A stretch of 64,000 nucleotides of DNA from Glandiceps talaboti. Taxonomy: Eukaryota; Hemichordata; Enteropneusta; Spengelidae. Every line of letters starts with the position of its first letter. Position 1 is the first letter of the stretch. Where the stretch lies: NCBI RefSeq assembly GCF_964340395.1, contig NC_135551.1, forward strand, positions 9,164,379 to 9,228,378, written 5' to 3'. The position numbers and the translations under genes were made by a program. Under the pieces are notes generated by a model. It had not been told where the DNA came from and searched no databases. It was given only the letters and a program-made list of their open reading frames with translations. Shown one piece after another: positions 23,629 to 35,541 of the stretch.

Positions 23629-24550
23629 GTGAAGTTGTTAGTCATTCTGCATTTCGGGCTGTTACAGAATACCGCCACCTGATTTTGGGTTCAATATTAC
23701 TGAGCCGAGAAGGAAGTTGGGCGTCTAAAAAACAAGCCAGTCTTTAACGTGTTAATTAAGTATATGCTGTGAGCTGTTGTTCAGCGACCAAATGACGACT
23801 CACTCATGTTATGATGCTGTGTTATTCTTCAAATCATACTCTGTTCGTCTTGAGAAGGGTTCAAATTTAAATAATCATTTCATTAGCAACAACACATATT
23901 TCTTTTAGATACCTTTGTCTCGTTTGTTTTTTAGACTTCAACTTCCTGCTTCGCTTAGTAGAGGTCGAAGGTTGCGTTATTTGTTTCGCAACAATAAAAC
24001 TCACGACTACCCATTTCAGTTAAACAAGTTCAGCAGCTGAGGGAAAACCACATGATAGATAGAACGAGTGTTACAGTTAACGTTAAAAGTCTAAGGCACC
24101 CTTTCTTATCTATGCTGCACAAATTGTACGTTTCAAAGTGTGTTTCCGCCGGGATATGTATTAAAACAGGTACAACAGCCCCATTTCAACACTTCGGTGA
24201 CGGGCCCAACCGTATCTCCAAGCTTAACAACAGGTCTGGGATCGATATCTGAGTAAAATTTTTGAATGTGAATTTATTTTGACATAGTGCTAATAGTAAT
24301 TGACAGCGACCTCTAGCGTCACCTAGTGTTATTCCCTATACCAAGTCATCATGCAAAGAGTCATGTTTTTGCCAATTAGTGTATGTTTATACAAGCATAG
24401 CCAAAATCTTAACATAGTAGGTGCCTTAACAATGAAAGTTATGAACTGATACTATTTTATTTTGTTCTAGACCACTCAAACCCAAACTCAGTTTAAAAAA
24501 ACTAAAGAACATGAGGTTTCCATGATGTAATTTGAATATCACGGCTAAAG
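23629..24550. repeat. Dispersed duplication copy C, right part
   Basis: Continues the 1,146-bp unit after the insertion and ends with the same ATGAGGTTTCCATG region as copy B. It keeps an uninterrupted 61-codon frame at 24067-24252. Confidence 0.88.
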
Positions 24551-26055
24551 TGCCGCAGGCGCCTTCGATAATTAGGGGGGGGGTGTTTGGAAACCTGTCC
24601 AAGGGTAGGGTCATATATATTTTAGAAACCCGCCCGGGGAGGGGGGTCACATTTTAAGATGACTTATTCTTGTAAAATGCACTCTGCACTTTTTCGAACA
24701 AGTCTACAATTCTGAATGAAACCACACATGTCCCTTCAAACTAAGGCTCATATATTTAGCTAAACTGTATGTAGTTACAATTTACTGTTTCCCACATGCC
24801 AAATTCCGGTGGTGGCAGTCGCTGGATGGGTGGGTACTCATGCCTGTTAGCACACTTTCAAATGTACACCTTTTTGATGAAAAACACACCCTTTTTTAAT
24901 GAATGTAGGAGAAAATCATATCAAAATACACCACATTATTTCCGAAATCCGAGAGGTTTTACCTTCAAGGACACCTAATCCATACATTGCAGGTACACTG
25001 TTTGCGTTTCATGCAGTGTTCGGTTTTTGAGAAGGGGTGGACACATTTTGTCACGGATTGGGCGCCCACTCGTTTTACATATTGAATGTCGAAAAGCAAC
25101 TAAGCAAAAAGGACATAACTGCTTATGTCGCATGCAGTCTTCGGGTTTTGAGAAGGGGTGGACGCAATTTGTCACGGATTGTTTGCCCTAATGTTTGAAT
25201 TCTGTTTAGCATAGCAAGTGTGCTGACCTTTGGTGATACAGGAACACACACAATACACTTCCTTAATTTGGATTTACCATGTGTACAATTAGTATCGCTG
25301 CTCGACTTGTGACTATCGTCTGAAAGCTTTGCAAGCAGAGTGGTGAAGCCGCTAGAAGAGAGGGACTTTAGTCTAAACTCAGCCTGTGTCCCTTTAATGT
25401 TTTATTGTTTTAAAGAAAAAGTTAGCCAGTGTTTTAAAGTAGGGAGGTTGGGAACACAAATCAAAGAATTCCATATTTTTTCTTCAATATGACTGATAAT
25501 GTTATGCCTTAGTATTATTATTATAGTACAAGTAGGATAATGTCTACAAGCATACTTATAAGTTAATGTTACGAACTGATTTGTTAGCCTCACCCTTCAA
25601 AATATTGATGGTTCAATTTGCACTAAAATGACACGTTCGTCTGCACTATGAGGAAAATACACTTGGATGTTGGTTTGTTTTTGTTATAGCCTATGAAAAT
25701 TAGTGAGATTGTTGTCGAGAATGAGATTGAATCACACCGTGTAGCAACCCTTGTGTTCACTCCCCTGTTACAGCTATTGTTTCCCACAGCCATGTACCAT
25801 AGCTGTGAACACCCATGCACCAGCTATCACTGTTATTTTAACCGATTTTATGGCCCTTTCATGCTCATTATTGCATAAAAACATCCATATAAACTAGCAA
25901 CACATCCATTTAGTTATAGCCCAATTTTAGCCCTTCTATATGTACAATTTACATATTCATGTATCGACCCAAATCTCGTTTGATCTTTAACATAGACGGA
26001 AGAAAATCAGCGCAATAATAATGCTAACCCTAACCCAAAGCTGTTAGTCAACATA
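24551..26055. other. Non-genic stretch with a short direct repeat
   Basis: No supported gene. About 60 bases around GAGAAGGGGTGGACACATTT (25008-25065) recur at 25128-25185 about 120 bases away. Remaining open frames are short and unrecognised. Confidence 0.55.
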
Positions 26056-26098
26056 GCCACACACACACACACACACACACATACATACATACATACAT
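26056..26098. repeat. (AC)n(ATAC)n compound microsatellite
   Basis: A dinucleotide run passing directly into a tetranucleotide run. Confidence 0.95.
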
Positions 26099-26355
26099 AA
26101 AAATATTAATATATGAATTGTAAATAATGTAGACAAACTAATCATTTGGGAAAGTCATGTGACATATACAACATAATATGTTTGAACTTATCAATGAAAC
26201 CAACAATCTTACAACGTTGTTTCTTTCCAATTTGACTTCACAACATAATGCTTCAGAAACTGAAAGTTTATGGCTGCGCCGAGACGACGATGGGATTCTT
26301 TGAATCTTATCTTAGTAATAGAACTCAGTCAATATTGTTGAGGACTCCACTAAAC

Positions 26356-26391
26356 TTTATTGTATTGTATTGTATTGTATTGTATTGTATT
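26356..26391. repeat. (TATTG)n microsatellite
   Basis: About seven pentanucleotide units, roughly 85 bases before the LTR element. Confidence 0.95.
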
Positions 26392-26474
26392 ATTCGATAT
26401 ACATGGTATCTTACCAGATGAAAATGCGTAAAATACGCGGTTAGTCTTGGTAAAATGAACATGATGAAAGCTAT

Positions 26475-27092
26475 TGTTACGGATGACAGAATACAACTTT
26501 TTAATATTCGCTAAGTTTTGATGTTTTGCGAGGTCACCGTGAACTCTCAGCTGTCATGAATTAATACTTGGAACAAATGTTTGCATTTCTCGAATAGTAT
26601 TCTTCTGTAAGATGACAACATTAAGTTATTATAAAGATCAACAGTGTAAAATAATGACTGATTACAGACAGTTGGAAGAACAATGACGTGATCACATTGT
26701 TTAGCTAGTTTTCATATTTGTCAATATCATTTGCATGGAATTAAGGCGACGGCAATACTTCCGTTTTAGTCATTTAAGGTGCTTATTATTTTATCACCCA
26801 ATCATTTGAGTATTGTATATTTTATGTTTATAAGAATTCGATGGAATAATAAAATTATGGATTCAGTCTTTGGAAGAGACGGTCTGAGGTCAGGAGCTTC
26901 GATCTGCTCCGTGGCCACTTCCAAATGATCCAGGTTAACCATGAACATTGTGTGTAGTTTGAGCTAATTCCCTAAAAGTCCAAGTCGATCCCGAGTACAG
27001 AGTGGAGAGAGATAGAGAGAGTGGAGAGAGAGAGAGAGTAACATGGAGGAGGGTTACCTAAACATTAGAGGTTACCCATATAATGTGTTACA
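26475..27092 (+). repeat. 5' LTR
   Basis: About 618 bases, TG...CA ended. It differs from the 3' LTR by scattered substitutions, a ~34-base stretch (around CACCCAATCATTTGAG) present only here, a GA-repeat length change, and a more divergent last 35 bases. The overall similarity points to a recent insertion. Confidence 0.95.
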
Positions 27093-27110
27093 TTGGTGGA
27101 AAAGCCGGCC
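27093..27110 (+). other. Putative tRNA primer-binding site
   Basis: TGGTGG directly after the 5' LTR begins like the complement of a tRNA 3' CCA end. Which tRNA would prime it is not determined. Confidence 0.5.
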
Positions 27111-27276
27111 TTGGACTAGAAGGACCATTGTGCGTGTAATGAGACAAATTTAAACGTATAACTTATGAAGAATAATTAACAACCTTTGAGAAGAAGAAAA
27201 AACAACGCCACTGGGTGAGTGACAAATCGATGACTCAAGAACTTTTCGAAAGGAAACTTTTAATGATTATGTTGCA

Positions 27277-27549
27277 ATGGTGGGAATTCAACTCGAACTA
27301 GAACTTGTAAAATATTGCAGTGACGGACTAAGACATCTCAGAAGGAGAGACTGTGTTTCAACACGTGGAATTATGAATAAACAGACAGCGATAGAGACTT
27401 TGATAAACGTTGTAGCAGTGAAACCTTCAACGGGGACCGAACAGCTGACAGGCGATTGGAGATATCGCGTATCGGACGCCGATGCAGACCGAAGCAGTTC
27501 GCATGTGACCTACATGCTTAAGACTTTTGAAGGACAAACAACTCGTTAA
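27277..27549 (+). CDS. Hypothetical 90-aa ORF inside the LTR element
   Basis: The only sizeable sense-strand frame in the interior. It is charged, with no zinc knuckle, protease or polymerase motif. It could be a gag remnant or chance; I cannot assign a function. Confidence 0.2.
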   Translation: MVGIQLELELVKYCSDGLRHLRRRDCVSTRGIMNKQTAIETLINVVAVKPSTGTEQLTGDWRYRVSDADADRSSSHVTYMLKTFEGQTTR

Positions 27550-28654
27550 TCATACGGGAGTAAAACCTTTTTCAAAGATTGACATTATTTTTATTCCTCG
27601 AATTCATTTCTATTCACGATCAGCGAGTTTGTTACTGTGTACAAAGCTAATCATGAGAAATAATAATTGTATGCTCGATTTAGTTTGACGACGAACAATT
27701 CTTGAAATCTATTTTCTTATCAGAACCATTTCAGTGATGCTGTTTTACACCTCAACAGTCGCGTACAAGCAGAAAGAATACTAATGATGATTTTTTTGGA
27801 GAAAAATTTAGTTTTAATAAGAATATTTATTGAAGTATGGAGTATTGAAAACTCCTCGAAGATTTATTGACTCTGAGTTATTGTGAGCCGAAAACGCTAC
27901 AGAAATGCGTTGCTCACACGTTGAGTCGGACTGTGTGATGTAAAGTTCCTACAGTAAAGGAAGGAACCATGTTGATATAGTATTTTATTGAATCTGCAGT
28001 ACAAGATAAATATTTGATTTTCAAATTTGAGTGTAAATCAGAGATCCGACCGAAATGAGCTGTATTATTGTCTATGCAAAAATTCCTTTCAAATTCCACA
28101 AGAATTTCTGAAATGCCTCAAATGCTAAAAACCTGTATGATAACTGCTAGTCCAACTTTTTTTCAATCGTACACGACGTAAAGTTGTTGTTTTTTCACAA
28201 AAAAGAATGACAGCATTTGTTTGATGAAAATATCATCTATTTCACGATTTTTGAGTTGTCATTGAAGAGTACCTGTATGATAGATTTTACAAGTCAAAAT
28301 TCAAAAGGATTCCATTTTTATCTGGGTAAAAGATAGGCACGGCTGTGTGAGTGATTGTATAGTCTGGCCAGACGCTGTATTGTAGAAGAGCTGTATGACG
28401 AGGACTCTAAAGGTACTTCTTGAATAACCACTCGCATTATCGTCAATGTTGAAAGAGATAATCGCTGCAATTCACAATCTTTGAAAGTAAACTGCCAGTC
28501 TCGAAATCAGACTGCTATTCAAGAAATGAGCATACATCCATAATATTCCAAGTTTAATTTCTTTAATTGTTTGTACTTTTCTCCTTTTCTATCGATTTAC
28601 AAAATCATAAAAAGTGTTTCATTTATGAAGGGCGATTATTTTTAATATTTTAAT

Positions 28655-28692
28655 GTGTGGCGGGGACGCCACACTTTGGGAAAAGGTGATAG
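28655..28692 (+). other. Hairpin and polypurine tract before the 3' LTR
   Basis: A perfect eight-base stem GTGTGGCG / CGCCACAC with a four-base loop (28655-28674), followed by TTTGGGAAAAGGTGATAG up to the LTR. The purine run would prime plus-strand synthesis; the role of the stem is unknown. Confidence 0.6.
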
Positions 28693-29272
28693 TGTTACGG
28701 ATGACAGAATACAACTTTTTAATATTCGCTAAGTTTTGATGTTTTGCGAGGTCACCGTGAACTTTCAGCTGTCATGAATTAATACTTGGAACAAATGTTT
28801 GCATTTCGCGAATAGTATTCTTCTGTAAGATGACAACATTAAGTTATTATAAAGATCAACAGTGTAAAATAATGACTGATTACAGACAGTTGGAAGAACA
28901 ATGACGTGATCACATTGTTTAGCTAGTTTTCATATTTGTCAATATCATTTGCATTGAATTAAGGCGACGGCAATACTTCCGTTTTAGTCATTTAAGGTGC
29001 TGATTATTTTATGTTTATAAGAATTTGATGGAGTAATAAAATTATGGATTCAGTCTTTGGAAGAGACGGTCTGAGGTCAGGAGCTTCGATCTGCTCCGTG
29101 GCCACTTCCAAATGATCCAGGTTAACCATGAACATTGTGTGTAGTTTGAGCTAATTCCCTAAAAGTCCAAGTCGATCCCGAGTACAGAGTGGAGAGAGAG
29201 GGAGAGTGGAGAGAGAGAGTAACATGGAGGAGGGTTACCTTAACAGTAGAGGTATCCCCTCTATTTGTTACA
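28693..29272 (+). repeat. 3' LTR
   Basis: About 580 bases, the partner of 26475-27092, lacking the ~34-base stretch found in the 5' LTR. Confidence 0.95.
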
Positions 29273-29622
29273 CTATCACAATACACCTGTTATGAATTTG
29301 TGTGTTTAAAATTGTTCCAAATGAAGGTCCCTTGAGTTCCAGACATAATGCTGTTTTTTGCATGTCACCAAACACCCATTGTTACAGTATTATAATAATT
29401 CATATAGGTGCAAAGACAAGAGATACTATACTTTTCATAAATGTAGAGACCTGATTCAAGTAGCATCCTTTGTTTTGTAGTATACAGTTATATTTGTCGA
29501 ACGCCTGCCAGCTGGATTATCATTATTAAACATACAAATAAAAAGAAAAGACAAAGAAAACAATAAAATGTAACACAAGTGAAAACCTTCAACAAATTAA
29601 AGTCTAAAAAGTACAAAAAGCA

Positions 29623-31674
29623 CTAACAAAGAATCGACCTAAAGTGTTTCCAAAATTCAGAATGGAAATAGGAATCGAAATGTACACAACTGTAAATAAC
29701 AGTATTCTTGCTGTCCATTAAACGTTCACAAAATGTAAATAACAACTTACGTTGCAATGAAGTAAAATTGAGGATATTCCTAATTACAAAATTATGACTG
29801 ATACTACCATCACGTTTAAGATCAAAAATCAAACGAACGCATTATGATAGGCCACTTTCAAGGTGGATATCTGTTCAGTGCTATAGTTACACCACACGTT
29901 AATACAATACATACTATACAGGAAACTTTTAAAAAGGGTACATTTCATATTTTGAGAGCAATGACGGAAGTTACGTACGATCAAATTGGCTCGAGCATAT
30001 ACACAACGAAGCTGCCTTTGTATATCTGCGTTGTCCTCCCCTGATGAAGACACATTATAACCTAGGTACTTTTTAGTACTCACAAACTAGAGAGGTTTGC
30101 CATATAGCAATACGTGGGGAATTCTACCCGGTTTCCAAGACTTCGGAAAAGTAGCCATACATTCTGTTTTGGTAGTATGAAAGAGAATATCGTGGTCATT
30201 TCCATAATGCTCGCAAATACCTATCAATTTACGCAATGCTTTCGCTGAAGGACAGATCAAAACTAGATCATCTACATAGAATAGGTGGTTTATGACAGTG
30301 TTTACCAAGTAACATCCAGCGCGGGCCGACTGAAGCTTCGTACTTAAATCATCGACATATACAGCAAAAAGCTTAGGTGAAATAATGCTACCTTGGCGCA
30401 CACCATTACTAACATTGAAGGGGTTTGACACTGCAGAAGCCCAACGTACAGAAAATAATTGTTTACTTTACCAATCATGTAAAATGCGGGCTATAAATGA
30501 TGGAATGCCCCTATAAATCAATTTTCTAAATAATGTCCAAAGATTAATTCTATCAAAAGCCTTTGTAGCGTCCATGAAACACAAAAATACAGGTGTATTA
30601 TGTCTCTTGTAAAAATCCATAATTTCTTTGAGTACAAAAATACACATATCTGTAGAGTGATTACTTTTAAATCCAAATTGTAGATCGCTGATTTCAATTA
30701 AAGTTACAAAACGTGATAAAATACACAATTCCAACAATTTCGAAATGACCGTTACCAATGCGATAGGCCTATAATTATCCGCCGATGTAAGGTCCTTAGA
30801 CTTGTCTTTCACAATGGGACAAATAACTGCATGCATAAACATCTCTGGTAAAAAACCATGGATGAAAAAGCTAGTAAAACACAAGCTCAAAATAACAGTA
30901 AGAATAAGGGTCAGCATAAATCAGGTGCCATCATTACCACATGCTTTTCCCTTTTCAAGTTTGTTTACACACTCTTTAATCTCATTGGCAGTAACCACCA
31001 TTGCATCATGAAAATCAACTCTGTCAAACGAGGACAAAACAAATGCTTTATCACAACTGTTTTTGACAGAATTAAGTAGACTCTCATAATGCTTTTTTCC
31101 ACATGTTTGCTGTATTTCCATGACCATTCCTACCACCCACACTGTTTGGAAGATTGGAATGGTCACTTATCGTAATATGCACTGAATTCCAAAACTTACC
31201 TGAACCCCCAAGTGTTAAGGTATTGGCCATGGCATCAGCCCTAGCTTTACCCTCATCTCTTTTACATGATCTAAGGGCCTGTTTAAATTTAGTACGGGTT
31301 TTCCACATGAGTCCAAACAATGGGCCTGATGTGGGTCGGCCATTTACCACCCACATTTTGAAAGCATCCCGAGCAGCATTATGAAAGTTACGCACATGCT
31401 CATTCCATCCGGGAACAACATTGAAACCAGATTCATTGAACGTTGAAGTAGGAATACAATTGTTGGCAGCTGATTTAAGACATGTAACGATGTTCGTGTA
31501 AAACGTCTGTAACCAACGCAGGTGGCCAACGTTCTTACAATTCGGATCACGACACACAAAAACTTCACTGGGCATTTCAAGATTGCGTAATAAATGGCCA
31601 CTTAGATTCTTATAGGTGCATAAATTATGTGGCGTAGCTTTACTCCAATTAGTTGTACTATTGGGGTTGCACAT
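29623..31674 (-). pseudogene. LINE reverse transcriptase region, multiply frameshifted
   Basis: Pieces in different frames read in order: linker (31084-31674); RT fingers with ADNYRPIALVTVISKLLE, GFKSNHSTDM and the first catalytic block FMDATKAFDRI (30468-30917); GVRQGSIISPKLFAVY, then the catalytic FYVDDLVL (30087-30431); and the distal part with KYLGYNVSSSGEDNADIQRQ (29829-30083) ending at a stop at 29623. The catalytic YVDD is intact but at least four frame changes or stops separate the blocks, so no full enzyme can be made. Confidence 0.92.
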
Positions 31675-31878
31675 ATTGTGCTGAATAGGTTCAGCATGAA
31701 CTTAAACCACCTGTTTTTATACTGACACATAAAGGAAAGTGATCAGAAGAAATAAAACCGTAAAGAATACGAACATCGGAAATGGCATTGTGTACCGTAT
31801 TGGTACTTACTATATGGTCTTATCAACATGTACTACCATGAGCTTCACTGATGTAAGTGAAATTATTACCACCTTTAT

Positions 31879-32344
31879 CTAGCTTTTCGAAATCAGAAAT
31901 ATGCAAATTATTAACACGACAAAAATGTCAAGCTCATTGCCGAATAGTGTACCCAAGTTGGAGTTGAAATCTCCAATAATAACATTAGCAGTTTGTACAT
32001 CATCAACGATGTTTTTGATTTTTGCTAGATAAGACAAATAACTGTCATAATTGTAATTTAAAACAAGTCGGAAGATAAACACATATAATAAACAGTTTTC
32101 CTGTAGACATGATGATTTCTACACCTAAGAGCCTAGTGTCATCTAGATACTTTATAGTGACATTGTGTCCCAATGACTTACGCCACATGATAGCAACACC
32201 ACCATATGGGCGTCCTACGTGAAAACGAGAACTGTCGTCGATGGCAGAAACTCCGCAGGCGTTGAAGTCCCTGTGAACCCTAGCGAGAGTTCCACTTTGG
32301 TCAACCAATGTTCTTGAATAAGAACGACGACGTGACGCCCTCAA
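31879..32344 (-). pseudogene. LINE endonuclease domain fragment
   Basis: Two overlapping frames give the hallmarks of LINE AP-type endonucleases: GRPYGGVAIMWRKSLG with a following cvYLP strand, then ANVIIGDFNSNLG with the GDFN metal-site motif. They are separated by a frameshift near 32045-32082. The N-terminal catalytic part is not clear, and upstream DNA to 32593 reads only in broken frames. Confidence 0.85.
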
Positions 32345-32593
32345 CGGTCTTTACAATGTACCACGGCCAGCTGTTCGCCAGTTGGCAAATGGCACACCAA
32401 CATCAGGGTTGACGAGACATCCCAAGCGACGAATACCGACACTCGGACACTGGATAAGGAAGATTGAACAAGAGACCTTTGCTGCTACTAGTATTACTTT
32501 AGTGTGACTACACATGTGTGTAAGTGTGTTGGTGTGATAACTGATGTGACCCATAAATATATTGGTTGGACTACAAGTCGTGCAAATAACCAA

Positions 32594-33467
32594 GGGGGAA
32601 TTTACCTCACTGGCGCTGCGACTTTTTTGAGCTTGCCTTGGAAATCATTTATATTACTACGTGGCGAAGTAATTTATTCAGTTACTGTCTTTGTCCTGTA
32701 TAATTTAGTTTTCAGCAATCCCCCTTGCAGTTTTTTGATTAGTTACAACTTTATTTAAAGTCGTACACTGATTAAGCACCTAGGGAGTTTTCGTTTCTAA
32801 ATTATCAGAATTTCGATTAATTTCCAAATTGTGCAAATATTCTAATACAGATATTATAGCACATTTCATTAGCGTATTGCATGTCATCTCTTGAGTCGAG
32901 TTCATGTCCGGCGACCAATTGTATGTACCCACTACATTGGCCGTCCGTATTTGATGTGGCTGGGGTTTTCCGCTTTAAATCTGCCAATGGATCTGTGAAA
33001 CATTCCTGGACTGATTATGTTGTGGGGTATTGTGCCTCCCAACGGACACTGTGTAGTGAACCCAAACTAAATTAAATCTTACATTAACCTTCTTGTCGAT
33101 GAATTTTTAGAACTCTCAGAATGCAGACTATTTAATGAATATCAAGGAGCACCATTTCACCGTAAGGTTAAGGTGGAGATGCAGAAAAAATCATTATTTT
33201 GACCATTTTTGAGATTATGTGCTCTTTTGCCATAATAAATATTCTTCTATCAACCAGAGAAAACTGGACTGGGTTTGAGTTTTGCAAATCCCGAAAAATC
33301 ATGAAATAAAAGAAGTAAATAAATGCACGAGTACCGAAATGCCGGAAGAAGCCCCTAAAAACCCACGATATTTGCATAAAAAGAAGTCAACGAGGTCAAC
33401 CACTACACGCATGCTCAGATCATGCGCTACCCTACACAGACAAGCAAAACATCATGGCAGCAACTAA
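32594..33467. other. Non-genic stretch with dispersed repeat
   Basis: 32655-32960 resembles 21555-21950. Past that, basic-rich open frames lead toward the transposase ORF but are interrupted by a stop at 33465. No separate gene supported. Confidence 0.5.
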
Positions 33468-33515
33468 TGCTATCCAAAGCGGAAAAAAAGGCGTCCAAAG
33501 CGTAACTCGAATCCC

Positions 33516-34256
33516 ATGTCAGAAGAAAAAAGATTGATGTTGAAAGTCTCTGAGAAAGGATCGTACTATAATCAGCACTTCTCTTCAAACGAGTACGAAT
33601 CAAACGATGAGCAAAAAAGTGAAGCCGAAGATGTCATCGATGAGCAAGTCAGGACAGCTGACAGTGTTGCCACTGCGAAAGTGAAACATGAACGACCATC
33701 GTACGACGGTGTCGATGTTCATGAAACACTTCGTGTCGTAGATAATCAAATGATCAACGAAGCACTGAAGTCATCTTCTCTGTGCAATTCGTGCAAGAAA
33801 GGTTTCTTGTCAATCGGCGAAACAAACAAGCATGGTTGGGGCAGTCATTTTTGCTTTGAGTGCTCAAATCCAAAGTGTAATCAGAACATAGACTTTGTAT
33901 CATCCAAGAAGAAGGGAAAGGTCTTTGAGGTAAATAGAAAGATGGTCCTTGGAATGAGGGCAATAGGTAAGGGAAGAAGAGCAGCCCAAAAAGTGAGCTC
34001 GTATCTTGGTTTACCCACTCCAGTCTCCGACCACCCATACTCAAAACACGCCAAATTAATATCTGACGTCAGTGCTGACAAGCTGGAAGAAGAGTTCGTA
34101 GAGGCCGTGTCAGAATTACGAGCATTGAAAGAAGAATTGGGGAAGTTTCCTCTGAATCAGAGACTCTGAATGTACCAGTGTCCGTTGATGGCTCCTGGAT
34201 ATCCCGAGGCTTTTCGTCACTTTATGGCTTCGTCAGTGTGATTTCAGTCGACACAG
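33516..34256 (+). pseudogene. Mutator-like (MULE) transposase N-terminal part, frameshifted
   Basis: The 217-codon frame from ATG 33516 has a basic, NLS-like run just upstream in frame (PKRKKRRPKR). It then has a cysteine cluster (C90, C93, C113, C116, C121) in GWGSHFCFECSNPKC, and FEVNRKMVLGMRAIGKGRRA, typical of animal Mutator-type transposases. Near 34139 a run of G needs one more base; the next frame then continues with VSVDGSWISRGFSSLYGFVS and VISVDTG, the start of the RNase H-like core with its first aspartate. This ends at a strong donor (ACAG then gtatgt, 34257) in phase 1. The remaining catalytic residues are not found downstream. Either a decayed element or a domesticated 5' exon. 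Confidence 0.8.
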
Positions 34257-34257
34257 G

Positions 34258-35040
34258 TATGTAATCTAAATCAAAATGAAAGTTTCATTCGAATGTGGCA
34301 ATCTATGATCATACTTCTCGTTCGTCACTTGGTGTATCCTAATTTGTTTCTAAGTAAGCTTAGTTATCGAACAGCTGCCAGTCTATTTTTCAAAGGTAGT
34401 CGAAAGGGTTGTCACCTTTTCAACAATAGCCTTTTTTAATATTTTGTTTGTTGGCAATACCCCTCAATTTACACTTCGCATATGCGTAGTTACAGCTGTT
34501 TCCTTTCATTTCTCTTTTCAGTTTGTTTTACTTTCCATTACGTTTTGTCCTCGACTCCAGGAAGATCACCCCTTTTTCATATGAAAGGGTTTGGATCATA
34601 CAGTAGATGTCACTGGTGTACTCTTCATGGAAATTTTGTTGTGAGGGGGAAGTTTTAAAGAAACACTTTTTTTTATCTCTTGCAATTTATTGCATTACAA
34701 TCATGGACTTAGTCAATGTGGTTTTAGAAATCGAAATGATGGGATCAGAGATCTTCAGATTAAACAATACTATAAATTTATTTTTAATAGGACAACAAAA
34801 TAAATGTATTCTTGAGGTGGTATGACTTATATAAGACTTGTTGATAATATGTTTCTTCATTTCAGAGAGTGGTGTGTCTGTATGATATTGAGTGGACGGG
34901 GCAACAACGTATTGATCCTGTCAATTGTGCCAGAAGTGTTACGTCTAAGCTGATGCAATATCTTTCGACCAATTACAGCGAGACGCAGGATGTGACTCAC
35001 AGTGCCAATAATAAATCTTCAAGTAATCACTCACACCCAT
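34258..35040. other. AT-rich stretch after the transposase exon
   Basis: Follows the donor at 34257. A 60-codon frame at 34869-35051 starts just after an acceptor-like tttcag but does not match transposase families that I recognise. Confidence 0.4.
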
Positions 35041-35047
35041 TGATGTA

Positions 35048-35541
35048 CTAGTCACAGAGTCAGAGTATGGAATGTTGTATCGTTCTACAGAAGGACTACA
35101 GACGACTTCCCAAAAAAACTGTTGTCTGCCTCTCGAATAGATGCCAAGATAAAAGTGCACTGTTCATTAAAGATCAGTTCAGATGATGAGGTTTTGCAGG
35201 GAAGACAGTTTAATCAAGTGTGTGCATGGATGTTGCTGGAAAGCTAGGATGTGGCAGAAATAAAGTTTTTCTTCAGTCATTTCTTCAGCGGTAATAAAGG
35301 CACCTGGGACGAATTTCATTGGTATTCTGAAACATCTGTCGACCAGGAAAGTCAAATTCACTTCAAAGAAGATAGATTTGTCAAGACTGCTCCAGCACCA
35401 CTTTCTCAGTTCAGCTGTCCTCTTATAACAGCAGTAGAGGATGATAAAATCTGGTTTGTAAATAACAAATTCAAGGATCAAGCCTACTTTAAAGATAGAC
35501 ACCAAGTCAAAGTTATGTACTTTCAATATTTTTGGCTGTGA
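35048..35541 (+). pseudogene. Degraded ORF of unknown family, one in-frame stop
   Basis: One frame is open from about 35048 to a TGA at 35541 except for a single TAG near 35246. It includes ASRIDAKIKVHCSLKISSDD before the stop, and TWDEFHWYSETSVD and ITAVEDDKIWFVNNKF after it. The composition is protein-like, with aromatic and charged residues evenly mixed. No family recognised. It may belong to the neighbouring mobile element. Confidence 0.4.

Larger units (their letters stand above)
26475..29272 (+). mobile_element. Complete non-autonomous LTR retrotransposon
   Basis: Two direct long repeats, each starting TGTTACGGATGACAG and ending TGTTACA, flank 1,600 bases. The four-base target duplication CTAT lies at 26471-26474 and 29273-29276. 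A primer-binding-like site (TTGGTGGAAAAGCCGG) follows the 5' LTR and a purine tract (TTTGGGAAAAGG) precedes the 3' LTR. No gag, protease, reverse transcriptase or integrase is seen in the interior, so it must have relied on enzymes from another element. A four-base duplication fits Gypsy-type integration; the clade remains inference. Confidence 0.93.
29515..32593 (-). mobile_element. Decayed non-LTR retrotransposon (endonuclease + reverse transcriptase)
   Basis: On the minus strand from high to low coordinates lie an apurinic-type endonuclease, a linker, a reverse transcriptase and a C-terminal region, but the frame breaks several times. The 3' end is set roughly, after the last stop at 29623; no target duplication was found. 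Domain order and motifs place it in the broad Jockey/CR1/I group of LINEs. It is a different lineage from the fragment at 12.5 kb, whose C-terminal region looks different. Confidence 0.9.

Noticed and set aside
29273-29514. Third LTR or solo LTR after the element
   Set aside because: Sequence past CTAT shows no further similarity to the LTRs.
30802-31384. Plus-strand ORFs over the LINE
   Set aside because: Antisense to clear reverse transcriptase blocks.
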